Shown: piece after piece, positions 28,231 through 37,419 of the stretch
Layout of the letters: each line of letters starts with the position of its first letter
Position numbering within the stretch: the first letter of the stretch is position 1
DNA from: Blastopirellula sp.
Lineage (GTDB): Bacteria; Planctomycetota; Planctomycetia; Pirellulales; Pirellulaceae
Reading direction: 5' to 3'
Assembly: GCA_002733575.1 (NCBI GenBank)
Contig: NVWB01000001.1
Coordinates: forward strand, 158,472 to 222,471
DNA length: 64,000 bases
Notes under the pieces: generated by a model
What the model was told of the DNA's origin: nothing
What the model saw: only the letters and a program-made list of their open reading frames with translations
Databases searched by the model: none
Translations under genes and position numbers: made by a program

Positions 28231-29523
28231 GTGGTGGACAAAAAGCGAAGCATTCGGCCCATAGTGTTATTTGGCTATTCGGTCATTTTCGTAACCTTTG
28301 GTGTTTTGGGAGTCTGGGCGTCGCTTGCCAAGCTGGATAGCGCGGTGGTGGCACCCGGAACCATTGCTCTGGATGGGAACCGTAAGGTTATCCAACATCT
28401 GGAAGGCGGCATTGTTGCCGAAATTCTGGTTGAGGAAGCCGATACTGTTGTCAAAGGTGATATCCTCGTCATTCTCAGGGATGTTGAAGCCAGATCAAAT
28501 CTGGAGGTTCTTGAAACACGACTTGATGTGGCGCGCATTTCAGGTGCGCGTGTTCTGGCCGAAAGACGCCTTTTGGATAGCTTCACGGTGCCAGAAGGCA
28601 TCGATTTGGATGATCCTGATGTTGAACGGATTATCGAGAACCAGAGAAGCATACTCGAAAACCGCAAGGCCCTGCTAAAATCACAATTGGAAATCCAGGA
28701 TAATAGTCTTGAGGGGATCAACAATCAGATTAAGGGATTGGAGATGCAACGATCCGCTTTGGAGAAAAGGCGCACGAATTACTCAATTCTTATTCAGCGG
28801 ATGACGCGGGGCCTGGAAAGCGGCGCTATTCAGAAAAATGTTCTGGCAATGCGCCAGGACGAGTTCATTCAGATCGAAGTGGAACTGGGCCGGGTGATTT
28901 CTCAGCTTGGTCAGGCCCAGAGTTCCGTTGGCGAAATTAAGCTACAGGCGCTTCAGGCTGAGCAACGCTTTCGCGAGCGGGCCCATGCGGAACTAAAAGA
29001 AATCTGGGGAGAAGTTTCAGAGCTTATGGAACGCGTAAAAATCTCTCGGGACATTCTGAAACGCACAATAATTGTCTCCCCCGGAGAAGGGACGATTCAG
29101 GATCTTAAGATTCATACTGTCGGGTCTGTTATTCGCCCCGGAGAGATTCTGATGCAGTTGATCCCCGAAGATGACACATTGGTTATTGATGTGCGTGTTT
29201 CACCGATCGACATAGATAACGTCATGGTGGGCCTGGTCACCGAGGTCCGCTTTACCGCCTTCAAATCACGCCTGACCCCGATTGTTCTGGGTGAGGTCGA
29301 ATCTGTCTCGCGGGATGTCATTACCCCGTCGTCCCCGAACGAGCTTCCGTATTATCTGGCCCGGGTCAAAGTCGACGAAGCCGACATCGATCCGGACATC
29401 AGAGAGCGCCTGACACCGGGTATGCCCGCAGATGCCATTATTATGCATGGTGAGCGCAGCGTCGCGACATATCTGATTTCACCGCTTTCCGACGCGGTCC
29501 GCAAAAGCCTGCTTGAGGACTAA
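28231..29523 (+). CDS. HlyD-family type I secretion periplasmic adaptor
   Basis: A 430-residue membrane fusion protein. One transmembrane helix near residues 12-33 (VLFGYSVIFVTFGVLGVWASL) is followed by the lipoyl half-motif GNRKVIQHLEGGIVAEILV, a long coiled-coil hairpin (about 90-270), the second lipoyl half (TIIVSPGEGTIQDLKIHTVG) and a C-terminal beta-barrel ending near DAIIMHGERSVATYLISPL. This is the PrtE/RsaE/HlyD architecture. The GTG start at 28231 follows GAGGAG by about seven bases. It forms an operon with the ATPase and would bridge it to an outer-membrane channel for the giant protein. Confidence 0.93.
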   Translation: MVDKKRSIRPIVLFGYSVIFVTFGVLGVWASLAKLDSAVVAPGTIALDGNRKVIQHLEGGIVAEILVEEADTVVKGDILVILRDVEARSNLEVLETRLDVARISGARVLAERRLLDSFTVPEGIDLDDPDVERIIENQRSILENRKALLKSQLEIQDNSLEGINNQIKGLEMQRSALEKRRTNYSILIQRMTRGLESGAIQKNVLAMRQDEFIQIEVELGRVISQLGQAQSSVGEIKLQALQAEQRFRERAHAELKEIWGEVSELMERVKISRDILKRTIIVSPGEGTIQDLKIHTVGSVIRPGEILMQLIPEDDTLVIDVRVSPIDIDNVMVGLVTEVRFTAFKSRLTPIVLGEVESVSRDVITPSSPNELPYYLARVKVDEADIDPDIRERLTPGMPADAIIMHGERSVATYLISPLSDAVRKSLLED

Positions 29524-29661
29524 AGCAGTTCGCGTTCAGTTTTGATTTAGGGTTAAATTGGGCGCGAAATGCACGCTATACGTTCAAATGGCGCGCGGGG
29601 GAAAGGGCGCCACGGCTCCAGAAGGCGCAGGTTGTGTAGTGATTGAGGACCCGGCTTCAGA

Positions 29662-31371
29662 TCAGATAATAAGATTGAAGTCTTCGAATTCGCTGCGCAC
29701 GCCGACCATTGTGATGATGCCGGTTTCACCAAGAGCCCAGCTTCTTGCGTAGATATCACTGCCAGCATTGTCCATGATCGCAGAATCCAAAAGCAGGATC
29801 TCATTGTCGCGGGCGATGACCTCAACATCGGATGATTTGTTCAGAATAAAGTCGATGAAAGATCTGGCCAAGGCCCCATAGGTCGCAAACTGGGGTTCGG
29901 AAATGGAGATATCTGCTGTGGAAATAAGAGCGTCCTCATCGGCGCTCTCGACAGCGGTCGATTGCAGAAGAGTTGCAGAATAGACGGAACTGAACTCAAG
30001 CTCGGCATAGGATGTCAGGTTTGAGCTGACCACATCATAAGATTCTAGTACCTGCTCGGGGGCCTTATAAAAGGTAGAGGCATCTGCCGTGGTCGAAAAA
30101 TACTCAAGCTGGTCGGAAAATTTCGACATCAGACTGGATACGGTCAGGGTATTGTCCCGGTTTTCCATCGTATCAAGATCGCTCAGCAACAGGGTCTCGG
30201 TCACCGGTTCCTTAGCGGTAGAAGACTGCGATTGTTGAAGATCGCTGCCCTTTTTTACATGGTTGTTTTCGGACAGCAGTGCCGCCACCACAGATGGGGT
30301 TGCTTCAAAATCCGCCGCTTCGGCCGCCGACAGCAACAGAATGTCCTGCGCGTCTGGCAAAATTTCGGTGGCGGTTTCTTTGGCTATATCGGCCGTTTCA
30401 AATGCGCTGAACGACTGCCCCAGAATGTCCTGACCCTCTGCCTGCTGCAAAAGATCATCGTCCATTGCGGCAAAGTTTCTGTTCTTGTCGTCAGTCAGGT
30501 CATGCAAATCCTGAAGCAGGGTTTCGAATTTTCTTTCCAACCCTTCAGGATCTCCGACCAGCGCCTCTGACACGAAAAATCCAAAAGCAACCGCAATGGC
30601 GCTCATGTTGGCCATAGAGCTGATTTGCTTGAGGTGCATACCCGATTGATTGTCGCCCGTCCGCCCAAGCCAGTCGCTGTGCTGGAGTTCAGGAACTTCA
30701 TCTGCATCGGTGCCCTGAACTTCGGCGGTGTTGTTTTCGATGAGGTCAAAAGCTGCGACCATTGCCGTTGCTTCAGTATTTTTGTCGCTGATCTCGCCCG
30801 CGTCCGGAGCAATAAGAACCAGATCTTCAGAGGCCAGAAAGATGGTCCAGATAAGGGCCGCCAGCATCGATGACGGGTGCATGAAAATCTTGCTGTTGCG
30901 TTCAAACCTGACGATTTTGCGCTGGATCGCTTCGGCGTCTTCCCCGGATGTGACCGGCAAAGCTGTCAGTGAGAATGATTTCACCAGGTCGTCAAAGCTG
31001 GTTCCCTCAATATGCGTATGAATATTTGGGCTATCCAGTAGATAGAGGCCTTCGATCCGGCAAAGATGGATGAAAACGTCACCATCCGGTCTGCAGAACA
31101 CAAACCAAGGATCGCCTTCGTCCGTGACCCCGCGCGAGATATCGCTGGGCACGCCTGCCTGATCCAAGAGCCGTTTTACCCGAAACAGGTTTGCCAGCTC
31201 CTGATTGCTCCAGTCATCGGCGCGGGTTTTGTCGGGCAATACCGGGACCGGGAGTTTGAAGCTGGGCAGCAAGGTGTTCTTTTTACCTTTGCCAAACGAC
31301 AAATTCTCATCCTCACAGAGAAAACCATCTCTGCGCGGATCATTCTTTGGAAACTTATAAATATCAGCCAT
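29662..31371 (-). CDS. Uncharacterised 569-residue protein
   Basis: I do not recognise this family. The first 150 residues look folded and conserved in type: YKFPKNDPRRDGFLCEDENL, then WSNQELANLFRVKRLLDQAG, then DPWFVFCRPDGDVFIHLCRIEG, which reads like a small alpha/beta domain. A hydrophobic helix at about 168-186 (HPSSMLAALIWTIFLASEDL) and another at about 245-262 (NMSAIAVAFGFFVSEAL) could be membrane segments. The C-terminal 300 residues are acidic, serine- and alanine-rich and low in complexity. No signal peptide is seen. It is convergent with the secretion operon and downstream of an XRE regulator gene on the same strand. A surface or secretion-linked role is only a guess. Confidence 0.75.
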   Translation of the reverse strand: MADIYKFPKNDPRRDGFLCEDENLSFGKGKKNTLLPSFKLPVPVLPDKTRADDWSNQELANLFRVKRLLDQAGVPSDISRGVTDEGDPWFVFCRPDGDVFIHLCRIEGLYLLDSPNIHTHIEGTSFDDLVKSFSLTALPVTSGEDAEAIQRKIVRFERNSKIFMHPSSMLAALIWTIFLASEDLVLIAPDAGEISDKNTEATAMVAAFDLIENNTAEVQGTDADEVPELQHSDWLGRTGDNQSGMHLKQISSMANMSAIAVAFGFFVSEALVGDPEGLERKFETLLQDLHDLTDDKNRNFAAMDDDLLQQAEGQDILGQSFSAFETADIAKETATEILPDAQDILLLSAAEAADFEATPSVVAALLSENNHVKKGSDLQQSQSSTAKEPVTETLLLSDLDTMENRDNTLTVSSLMSKFSDQLEYFSTTADASTFYKAPEQVLESYDVVSSNLTSYAELEFSSVYSATLLQSTAVESADEDALISTADISISEPQFATYGALARSFIDFILNKSSDVEVIARDNEILLLDSAIMDNAGSDIYARSWALGETGIITMVGVRSEFEDFNLII

Positions 31372-31462
31372 TTTGACTGTAACCCACTAGTGTACGTAAT
31401 CTCTGGTGTATTTTAGTTCAGTAAAGAGTACTGCAAAGCAGTGATAGAATCTATGGACCGTC

Positions 31463-31759
31463 TCACTCATCAAACAGAATATGGTAGGTCTCCGGCTCAT
31501 AGTAGAAGAGCAGTTTGCGCACAAACGTTTTTGGGTCCTGCTCAAGCGCACTGGCCCATTCGGTGTATCGCTGCGCAGGAATTTTTCCGCGCCCGTTTTC
31601 CAGTTGTGAAATGAACGTGTAATAGTCCAGATGCAAAGCATCCGCGAGGTTGCGCTGCGACAGATGCAGGGTCTCCCGCAGTTCCCGCAGCCAGACTCCC
31701 AGCAGTACACGGTTTTCCTTACTTTCTTCTGGCTTTGTTTTGTTCAGTGTGGCAAGCAT
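31463..31759 (-). CDS. XRE-family helix-turn-helix regulator
   Basis: A 98-residue DNA-binding protein. Residues about 22-75 form a Cro/XRE helix-turn-helix: WLRELRETLHLSQRNLADAL, then YYTFISQLENGRGKIPAQRYTEWASAL. The C-terminal 20 residues (LFYYEPETYHILFDE) may dimerise. It lies 91 bases upstream of the 569-residue gene on the same strand, so it may control that gene and itself. Two 10-base direct repeats spaced by 20 bases lie upstream of it (31818-31847) and are candidate operators. The target genes are not known. Confidence 0.85.
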   Translation of the reverse strand: MLATLNKTKPEESKENRVLLGVWLRELRETLHLSQRNLADALHLDYYTFISQLENGRGKIPAQRYTEWASALEQDPKTFVRKLLFYYEPETYHILFDE

Positions 31760-32251
31760 TTGAACATCCTAAGGTTTGAGCGGCACATCTTGCTTCCACA
31801 GATAAGAAGCCAGATATAATACATTTAGGGGTAGTGTATTACATTTACTATACAGTTTCGAGGCCGTTCTTGATGTCCAGCCTATAAACCTATTAACCTG
31901 CTGATTATACTGCGTAAAATATGGCGACATTCCGCATGGCCTCCGCATAACCATCGTTGAGAGCAATGCCCAGAGGTTGGGGTCGCCGAAATCAGGCGCC
32001 ACGTTGAGTTTGCTTGATACCATCGGGAAAGACACTTCTCTGGATAACTTCTGGCAGATGATGTGCACCGTCCAGTGGGCGCCGTTTTCCCTTTTGCGAC
32101 ATCATCATTTGAGCGTCATAGCCGCCCCATTGCGCGGATATTAGGGTGGGAAGGGTGGGTTGAGGGGTCTTTTCCATTTTCACTGGTTCGGATAAACTGC
32201 AACAGGCTTTGGCCATCCGACATCCAAACAGATCATTCTCACGAGGCAATT
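31760..32251. other. Intergenic region before manC
   Basis: No intact gene is seen. It contains the direct repeats at 31818-31847. On the minus strand, about 32110-31992 reads KGKRRPLDGAHHLPEVIQ and RSVFPDGIKQTQRGA before a stop, which has the feel of a transposase C-terminus but is not recognisable enough to name. The promoter of manC must lie in the right part; GAGG at 32243-32246 is its ribosome site. Confidence 0.4.
31818..31847. promoter_or_regulatory. Direct repeats upstream of the XRE gene, candidate operator
   Basis: AATACATTTA (31818-31827) and ATTACATTTA (31838-31847) differ at one base and start exactly 20 bases apart, two turns of the helix. They lie 59-88 bases upstream of the regulator start. 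Such a pair suits a dimeric XRE repressor acting on its own promoter. Function inferred. Confidence 0.35.
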
Positions 32252-33706
32252 ATGAGCGTTATTACCCCTGTCATCCTGTGTGGTGGCTCTGGAACCCGGC
32301 TTTGGCCCCTGTCGCGCAAAAGTTTCCCTAAACAATTCGCCAGACTGATCGGCGATACCAGCCTGTTTCAGGCCTGTGCCCAACGCATGGCGCACACCGA
32401 AACAGATCTGAGTTTTGCCAGGCCTGTCGTTCTGACAAATTCGGATTACCGCTTTATCGTGACCGAGCAATTGATAGAAATCGGCATTGATCCCGGCGCG
32501 ATCCTGATTGAGCCGCAAGGCCGAAATACCGCGCCCGCCATTCTGGCCGCAGCCCTGTTTGTCAGCCAAACCGACCCTGATGCGGTTCTTTTGGTCGCGC
32601 CCTCCGATCATGTGCTGCCCGACACGGCGGCCTTTCATGCGGCCGTCACCGAAGGACTGCGAGCGGTGCGCGAAACAGGAAACCTGGTGACATTCGGCAT
32701 TATGCCGGATCGGGCTGAAACCGGGTATGGCTATCTTGAACTGGTGACGCCGCCCACGGCCTGTGGCACCGCAATCGCCCTGCGCCGGTTTGTTGAAAAA
32801 CCAGATGCCAAAACAGCCGCCAATATGCTGGCGGATGGCAATTATCTTTGGAACGCCGGGATTTTTCTGTTCTGCGCCCGCGACATCATTGCCGCCTTTG
32901 AAACCCACGCGCCCAACCTGATCGCCCCAATTACAGAGGCCATTGACAAGGCGCACTCTGATCTGGGCTTTTTGCGGCTGGATCCGGATGCCTGGGCGCA
33001 GGCCGAAGATATCTCGATTGATTTTGCCATCATGGAAAAAGCCACAGATTTATCTGTCGTGCCGTATGTGTCTGCCTGGTCTGATCTGGGCGGTTGGGAT
33101 GCGGTTCGGCGCGAAAGCCCCGCGGATGCGGACGGTGTGGTCACAACCGGCTCCGCAATGGCCATAGACTGCAGCAACTCTCTGCTGCGATCCGAAGATG
33201 CGGGTCTGGAACTGGTCGGCATTGGTCTGGACAACATACTGGTTGTCGCGATGCCAGACGCGGTTCTGGTTGCAGACTTGAGCCGGGCCCAGGACGTCAA
33301 ACTGGCAGTGGCGGCATTGATGCGCAAAGGCGCAAAACAAGCGCAGGCCTTTGCGCGGGACCATCGCCCCTGGGGGCATTTTGAAACGCTGGCCTTGTCC
33401 GACCGCTTTCAGGTAAAGCGAATTGTCGTCAAACCTGGGGCGGCGTTGTCTCTGCAAAGCCACCTGCATCGCTCAGAGCATTGGATTGTCGTCTCCGGCA
33501 CCGCCAAAATCACCGTTGATGATGAGGTCCGGTTACTCAGCGAAAACCAGTCGGTCTATATCCCGCTTGGGGCCGTACACCGCATGGAAAACCCCGGCAA
33601 AGTCGTCATGGTCTTAATCGAGGTACAAACAGGCGCTTATCTGGGCGAAGATGACATCATTCGCTACGAAGACATCTATGCCCGTGGCCAAGCGGACAAA
33701 CGCTGA
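32252..33706 (+). CDS. manC: Mannose-1-phosphate guanylyltransferase/mannose-6-phosphate isomerase
   Basis: A 484-residue bifunctional enzyme of the ManC/AlgA/XanB type that makes GDP-mannose from mannose-1-phosphate and GTP, and isomerises fructose-6-phosphate to mannose-6-phosphate. The nucleotidyltransferase signature GGSGTRLWPLSRK is at residues 11-23, VEKPD is about residue 176, and DFAIMEK about 265. From residue about 370 a type II isomerase cupin follows (RPWGHFETLALSDRFQVKRI, SLQSHLHRSEHWIVVSG, IPLGAVHRMEN). ATG 32252 is chosen over far upstream starts because GAGG is six bases before it and the family motif starts at residue 5. It would supply donor sugar to the surrounding glycosyltransferases. 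Confidence 0.95.
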   Translation: MSVITPVILCGGSGTRLWPLSRKSFPKQFARLIGDTSLFQACAQRMAHTETDLSFARPVVLTNSDYRFIVTEQLIEIGIDPGAILIEPQGRNTAPAILAAALFVSQTDPDAVLLVAPSDHVLPDTAAFHAAVTEGLRAVRETGNLVTFGIMPDRAETGYGYLELVTPPTACGTAIALRRFVEKPDAKTAANMLADGNYLWNAGIFLFCARDIIAAFETHAPNLIAPITEAIDKAHSDLGFLRLDPDAWAQAEDISIDFAIMEKATDLSVVPYVSAWSDLGGWDAVRRESPADADGVVTTGSAMAIDCSNSLLRSEDAGLELVGIGLDNILVVAMPDAVLVADLSRAQDVKLAVAALMRKGAKQAQAFARDHRPWGHFETLALSDRFQVKRIVVKPGAALSLQSHLHRSEHWIVVSGTAKITVDDEVRLLSENQSVYIPLGAVHRMENPGKVVMVLIEVQTGAYLGEDDIIRYEDIYARGQADKR

Positions 33707-33777
33707 ACTCACACCCAAACCAACCATCTTTGGCACATTCAAATACCCAACAAATACGCGGGACAAACGTTTCGGGC

Positions 33778-34428
33778 TCAGTCAGAGGAGGGGCAAAAAC
33801 CGCGAATGGTTTGTGGATTTATCCAGACCGCGCGCGACAAGGTTTTACTGCTGGCCGAAACCACGCCAACAATCTGCCATTCATTTTCCAACTGAATGAC
33901 GACAGCGCCGCCGGATGTTCCGGGAGGCAGCGGGCAATCCAGGTAAAACTGAGAGGCATTGTTCCAACCGAGAAAGCGACAGGAACTAACCGTTAGACTG
34001 TGCACCCTCGGAGACCCGTAGCCAAACACCGAAAACGCGTGTTCAGCAGAGGGAGGGGTCGCAGCAACCGTCAGACCGGGCGTCAGCGGATCAGCCCCAC
34101 ACAAGACCGCAAGGTCATCGGCGGCAGCCAGCGCAAAATCACCGGACCGGGTGGTTTGCAGCTCGGTATATGTGCCCTGCCGATAGCCCCGGACAAAATA
34201 CACCGCATCCTGTTTCAGAGGCGGGATACAATGCGCGGCGGTCACGACATGGCCACCCTGTAGCTGAAAACCGCTGCAGGAACTGCGGTTTTTATAGCCG
34301 GCCGAATTTATCCGACCAACAAATGCGGCGACAGACTCCGCATCATCTGCAGCACAGAGCGGAGTGGTAAGGCCCGCAAATAGCATCACAGTCAGGGCCG
34401 CCAGCGTCCGGATGTCTGTTGATCTCAT
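33778..34428 (-). CDS. Secreted trypsin-like serine protease
   Basis: A 216-residue protein with a signal peptide (residues 1-26, ending LCAADD) and a compact trypsin-like fold. The catalytic triad is visible: His66 in VVTAAHC, Asp105 in DDLAVL and Ser162 in PPGTSGGAV. Several cysteines (for example 51/67 and 140/155) suggest disulfides, as expected in the periplasm or outside. It starts 17 bases after the end of the upstream glycosyltransferase gene and is probably in the same operon. A protease within a surface-glycan locus could process surface proteins. Substrate unknown. Confidence 0.85.
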   Translation of the reverse strand: MRSTDIRTLAALTVMLFAGLTTPLCAADDAESVAAFVGRINSAGYKNRSSCSGFQLQGGHVVTAAHCIPPLKQDAVYFVRGYRQGTYTELQTTRSGDFALAAADDLAVLCGADPLTPGLTVAATPPSAEHAFSVFGYGSPRVHSLTVSSCRFLGWNNASQFYLDCPLPPGTSGGAVVIQLENEWQIVGVVSASSKTLSRAVWINPQTIRGFCPSSD

Positions 34429-34444
34429 GATGATAACCCACCTC

Positions 34445-35908
34445 TCAGGAGAGTGATTTTCCCGATATCACCTCGGCCAGCTCCCGGCTTACATCAGACC
34501 ATTGGCGCAATGTTGCTTTGGCAATCCTGTCTTCCAGAGCCTGTCGGCGCTTTGGCTCAACAATGAGCGTCTCACAGGCCGATGCAATACTGGATATGGA
34601 ATGGGGATCGCAATATTCTACCAGATCGCCGCCCACCTCAGGCATGCTGGAGGTATTGGAAACCACCCCGGTTTTGCCATAGCTCAGGCTTTCACCAATT
34701 GGCAGGCCCCAGCCTTCATAGAGGCTCGCCATGATGGTGAATTCACAGTTTTGATAAAGATATTCCAGCTCTGAATCGGATGGGGCGTCAACAAACTGCA
34801 CCCATCCGCCCAACCCGCCGGTCTTGTCCATCGCATCAAAAAAGTCGTCGTTAAGCCAACCGCGCCGGCCGGCAAAGACCAGCCTTGGCAGGTTGATGTC
34901 CTGTCTGGCGGCAAGCTGCTGCCAGGCCTGTGCGATGCGCCAGCAATTCTTGCGCGCCTCCATCGTTCCGACACACAGCACATAGGGCAGTTTGATGATG
35001 GTGCGGATGTCGTGACGCAACCGCCGGACAGTTTTTACAAATTCGAAAACTTCAGCAGCCGACTGCTTGCCCTGCTCGGGGGACGGGTTTTTTGCGGTCA
35101 CTTCCCGGGCTGTGATCCGGTCCTGCGCCAGAGGGATGGTAGAGATTTCAGTGGCGCAGCCCAGTGCGTCGAGGAAATTTCGCAGATCGCTGGCGGTACA
35201 TTCCGAATTTGCTATATAGCCACGGCAATACCCGGTCGATGTTTCCAGCCCGGTAAAGAACACCACCGGATCAATAGCAACAGTGGCGGGCAACAAGAGC
35301 GGAACAACGTCATGAACCAGAACGAATATGTCGAGGCCCCGTTTCGAGTATTCAGCAAGTTTTACGTCCTTTTTCGGGGTGCCCCATAAGGGGCCAAGAA
35401 TGCATAAAACATCGCCTGACTGAAATATATCGGTTAATTTCCGGAGCTTTACATCCTCACTGTGTATCTGTTCTGCCTGTTGCTGCTTGCCGTCCTCAAG
35501 CCGCCATGTCTGCCATTCTTTGAGAGTGAAGCCCCGTTTTACAAAGTACTTTTCATCATTCAGAGCGGCATGAAAGCTGAGTTTCAGCCGGTGAAAGTGG
35601 TATTTTGGGCTGTTCGGTTGATACTTCTGCAGCGGATAAATGCCTTTTGGGGCTTTGGGGATGTCCGGCAAAAACACCTTTGCGATGAACGGCATGTCAA
35701 CCTGCGTGGTCGGGGACAGGTTGGTCAGTGGGGTCGCAACATAGTCTCCGGCTTTCTCATCATAGTAAGACAGGTATATGTCGCCGTCGCCCAGATGATC
35801 GACAACATTGTTGATGATCATCGTTGTCACCCGCTGGATACCAGAAATTGTCGCGCTATTTTCCAAATATGTGACGATGTCTGTGACATCAAAAAAGTAC
35901 TTCTTCAT
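34445..35908 (-). CDS. GT4-family glycosyltransferase
   Basis: A 487-residue glycosyltransferase of the GT4 family. The C-terminal half carries LPYVLCVGTMEARKNCWRIAQAW, LVFAGRRGWLNDDFF and the E-x7-E motif as EGWGLPIGE, followed by SLSYGKTGVVSNTSSMPEVGG. The N-terminal half (YFFDVTDIVTYLENSATISGIQRV) matches the acceptor domain of GT4 enzymes that begin with a ribose/rhamnan-like glycan module. No membrane segments. It lies between a methyltransferase gene and the protease gene on the same strand, all transcribed leftward. Donor probably a nucleotide sugar such as GDP-mannose supplied by ManC nearby; this is inference. Confidence 0.88.
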   Translation of the reverse strand: MKKYFFDVTDIVTYLENSATISGIQRVTTMIINNVVDHLGDGDIYLSYYDEKAGDYVATPLTNLSPTTQVDMPFIAKVFLPDIPKAPKGIYPLQKYQPNSPKYHFHRLKLSFHAALNDEKYFVKRGFTLKEWQTWRLEDGKQQQAEQIHSEDVKLRKLTDIFQSGDVLCILGPLWGTPKKDVKLAEYSKRGLDIFVLVHDVVPLLLPATVAIDPVVFFTGLETSTGYCRGYIANSECTASDLRNFLDALGCATEISTIPLAQDRITAREVTAKNPSPEQGKQSAAEVFEFVKTVRRLRHDIRTIIKLPYVLCVGTMEARKNCWRIAQAWQQLAARQDINLPRLVFAGRRGWLNDDFFDAMDKTGGLGGWVQFVDAPSDSELEYLYQNCEFTIMASLYEGWGLPIGESLSYGKTGVVSNTSSMPEVGGDLVEYCDPHSISSIASACETLIVEPKRRQALEDRIAKATLRQWSDVSRELAEVISGKSLS

Positions 35909-36085
35909 CTACTCTGGCTGCTCCGGGAATTTCTGGATTTCTACGCCTTCTATAATGGCCAGAAGGACCTGTGCAACCTGCCGTCAGCGTCTTAGGATCG
36001 CGCGCCCCTGTTCTGTTTTCGCACCAACCACCGGGTCATGCACCTCCGACAGGACGCCGCGGCAGTCTCATAGACTGAAAGAGGT

Positions 36086-37258
36086 TCAGGCAGTGCCTTT
36101 TGGTTTTGTACCAAAAGCTGCCAGATCCTGCGGGCCAAAAAGGATATGGGCCAATTCCGGATCAAACCCCGGTCGCCGCACAAATTCGTCCATGCGTTCA
36201 TGCGGGTGCAGCGGCCGCATTTCGACAGAGTCAAACCCGGTTGCTTCAAACAGCACCTGCAGCACAGCGTCGGTCATCGGGTTGCGATGGGTGGGGTCAT
36301 TATAAAAGGACGACGCCCCGACCAAAAGGTTGCGCGGATTGGGCGTCTCATAGATTAAAATCCCCTCGGGGGCCAAAACCCGCATTGCTTCGCGGGTGAT
36401 AAAAGCAACGTCTTCAAAACGCAGATGTTCGATGAGATGGTGTGCGGTGATGACCGAGAGGCTGTTATCGTCCTGCTCAGTCAGCACCTGCAGGGCGTCA
36501 CCTATGGTGATGTCCAGCGGACCCGCGTCACTGACCTGAGCCGGGCTGGAATCAACGCCAAATGCAGAAATCCCGACATCCGCCAGCAATTCCAGCCATT
36601 CACCGCGACCGCACCCTATATCCAGCGCCGGTTTATTGCCGGTGCGCATGACTGCGGCCTCGACCTCAGGCAAATAGAGCCGCAACCGGTTTTTTATGTC
36701 GTCCCGGCTGCCCCGCAGCCGGTTTTCAAGCTGGTGATAAAAACTGTCAACATAGGCCTGAAAGCCTTCTGTAGATTGCAACTCGGCGACCGAGCGGTCC
36801 GGCCTGCTGTTGTCCTGCGGTTGAGAGCTGTAATCCAGACGGTGGGACAGATCGCTGAAAGAGCGGCGCACCTCGGCAAGAGCCGTCTGATAGTAAATAT
36901 GATCTGTTTCAGCTTTTCTGGACATCCCCGCCTGATCCTCCCGCAGATCGTCAACGGTTTGCCCAAGAGCGGCCTTTTCATGCCGGATTGCCTGGATCTC
37001 CGCTGAAAGCCTGTTCACCTCACGACTGGCGAACTTGGCCATCCGTTCGGTACGCCCCAGTTTGAAAAGCGCGACGAAATTATGCTCCAGACGTTTGAAT
37101 ATGTTCATTTTACTCTTTCCGGGCTGTTGCACAGATGGCGTGGCTGTGTCTTGCCGATCCTGCAAAGAAATTTTCTCGGGCAAGGGCGCCCCCACCGGTG
37201 CCGCCAAACGATCGCCAAGGGCGGGCTGATATGTTGTGGCAGGCGTATCCTGTGGCAT
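36086..37258 (-). CDS. SAM-dependent methyltransferase with coiled coil
   Basis: A 390-residue protein. A proline-rich lead is followed by a coiled coil at about 50-150 (ASREVNRLSAEIQAIRHEKAAL), then a class I methyltransferase with a canonical motif I, ALDIGCGRGEWLELL, then AFGVDSS, SVITAHHLIEHL and EAMRVLAPEGILIYETPNP. It ends with a short variable tail. Start at ATG 37258 is a choice; an in-frame start at 37351 adds 31 unlikely residues and one at the later MNIFKRL is also possible. Such enzymes often cap polysaccharide chains by methylation, with the coiled coil setting chain length. It heads the leftward group with the GT4 and protease genes. Confidence 0.85.
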   Translation of the reverse strand: MPQDTPATTYQPALGDRLAAPVGAPLPEKISLQDRQDTATPSVQQPGKSKMNIFKRLEHNFVALFKLGRTERMAKFASREVNRLSAEIQAIRHEKAALGQTVDDLREDQAGMSRKAETDHIYYQTALAEVRRSFSDLSHRLDYSSQPQDNSRPDRSVAELQSTEGFQAYVDSFYHQLENRLRGSRDDIKNRLRLYLPEVEAAVMRTGNKPALDIGCGRGEWLELLADVGISAFGVDSSPAQVSDAGPLDITIGDALQVLTEQDDNSLSVITAHHLIEHLRFEDVAFITREAMRVLAPEGILIYETPNPRNLLVGASSFYNDPTHRNPMTDAVLQVLFEATGFDSVEMRPLHPHERMDEFVRRPGFDPELAHILFGPQDLAAFGTKPKGTA

Positions 37259-37419
37259 CACTGTTCTTTCATTTATCCAGCGTTTTGCTGAATGGGCTCC
37301 CAAACGCTTTCGGGTCGGGCTTGTCAAGCTAAGCACCTGAATTAGAGCCAATTAGGTGGTTTTTGCAAACTGTAGTTTACCTAAGCATGATGTGATTGCG
37401 GCGGCCGCTCGCCAAATAT

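Noticed and set aside
31992..32249. Minus-strand frame with a transposase-like ending
   Set aside because: Only about 25 residues look suggestive and I could not tie them to a named IS family; listed only as part of the intergenic region.
32063..32251. 63-codon N-terminal extension of manC
   Set aside because: The conserved enzyme begins at 32252 with a good ribosome site; the extension has no match to the family.
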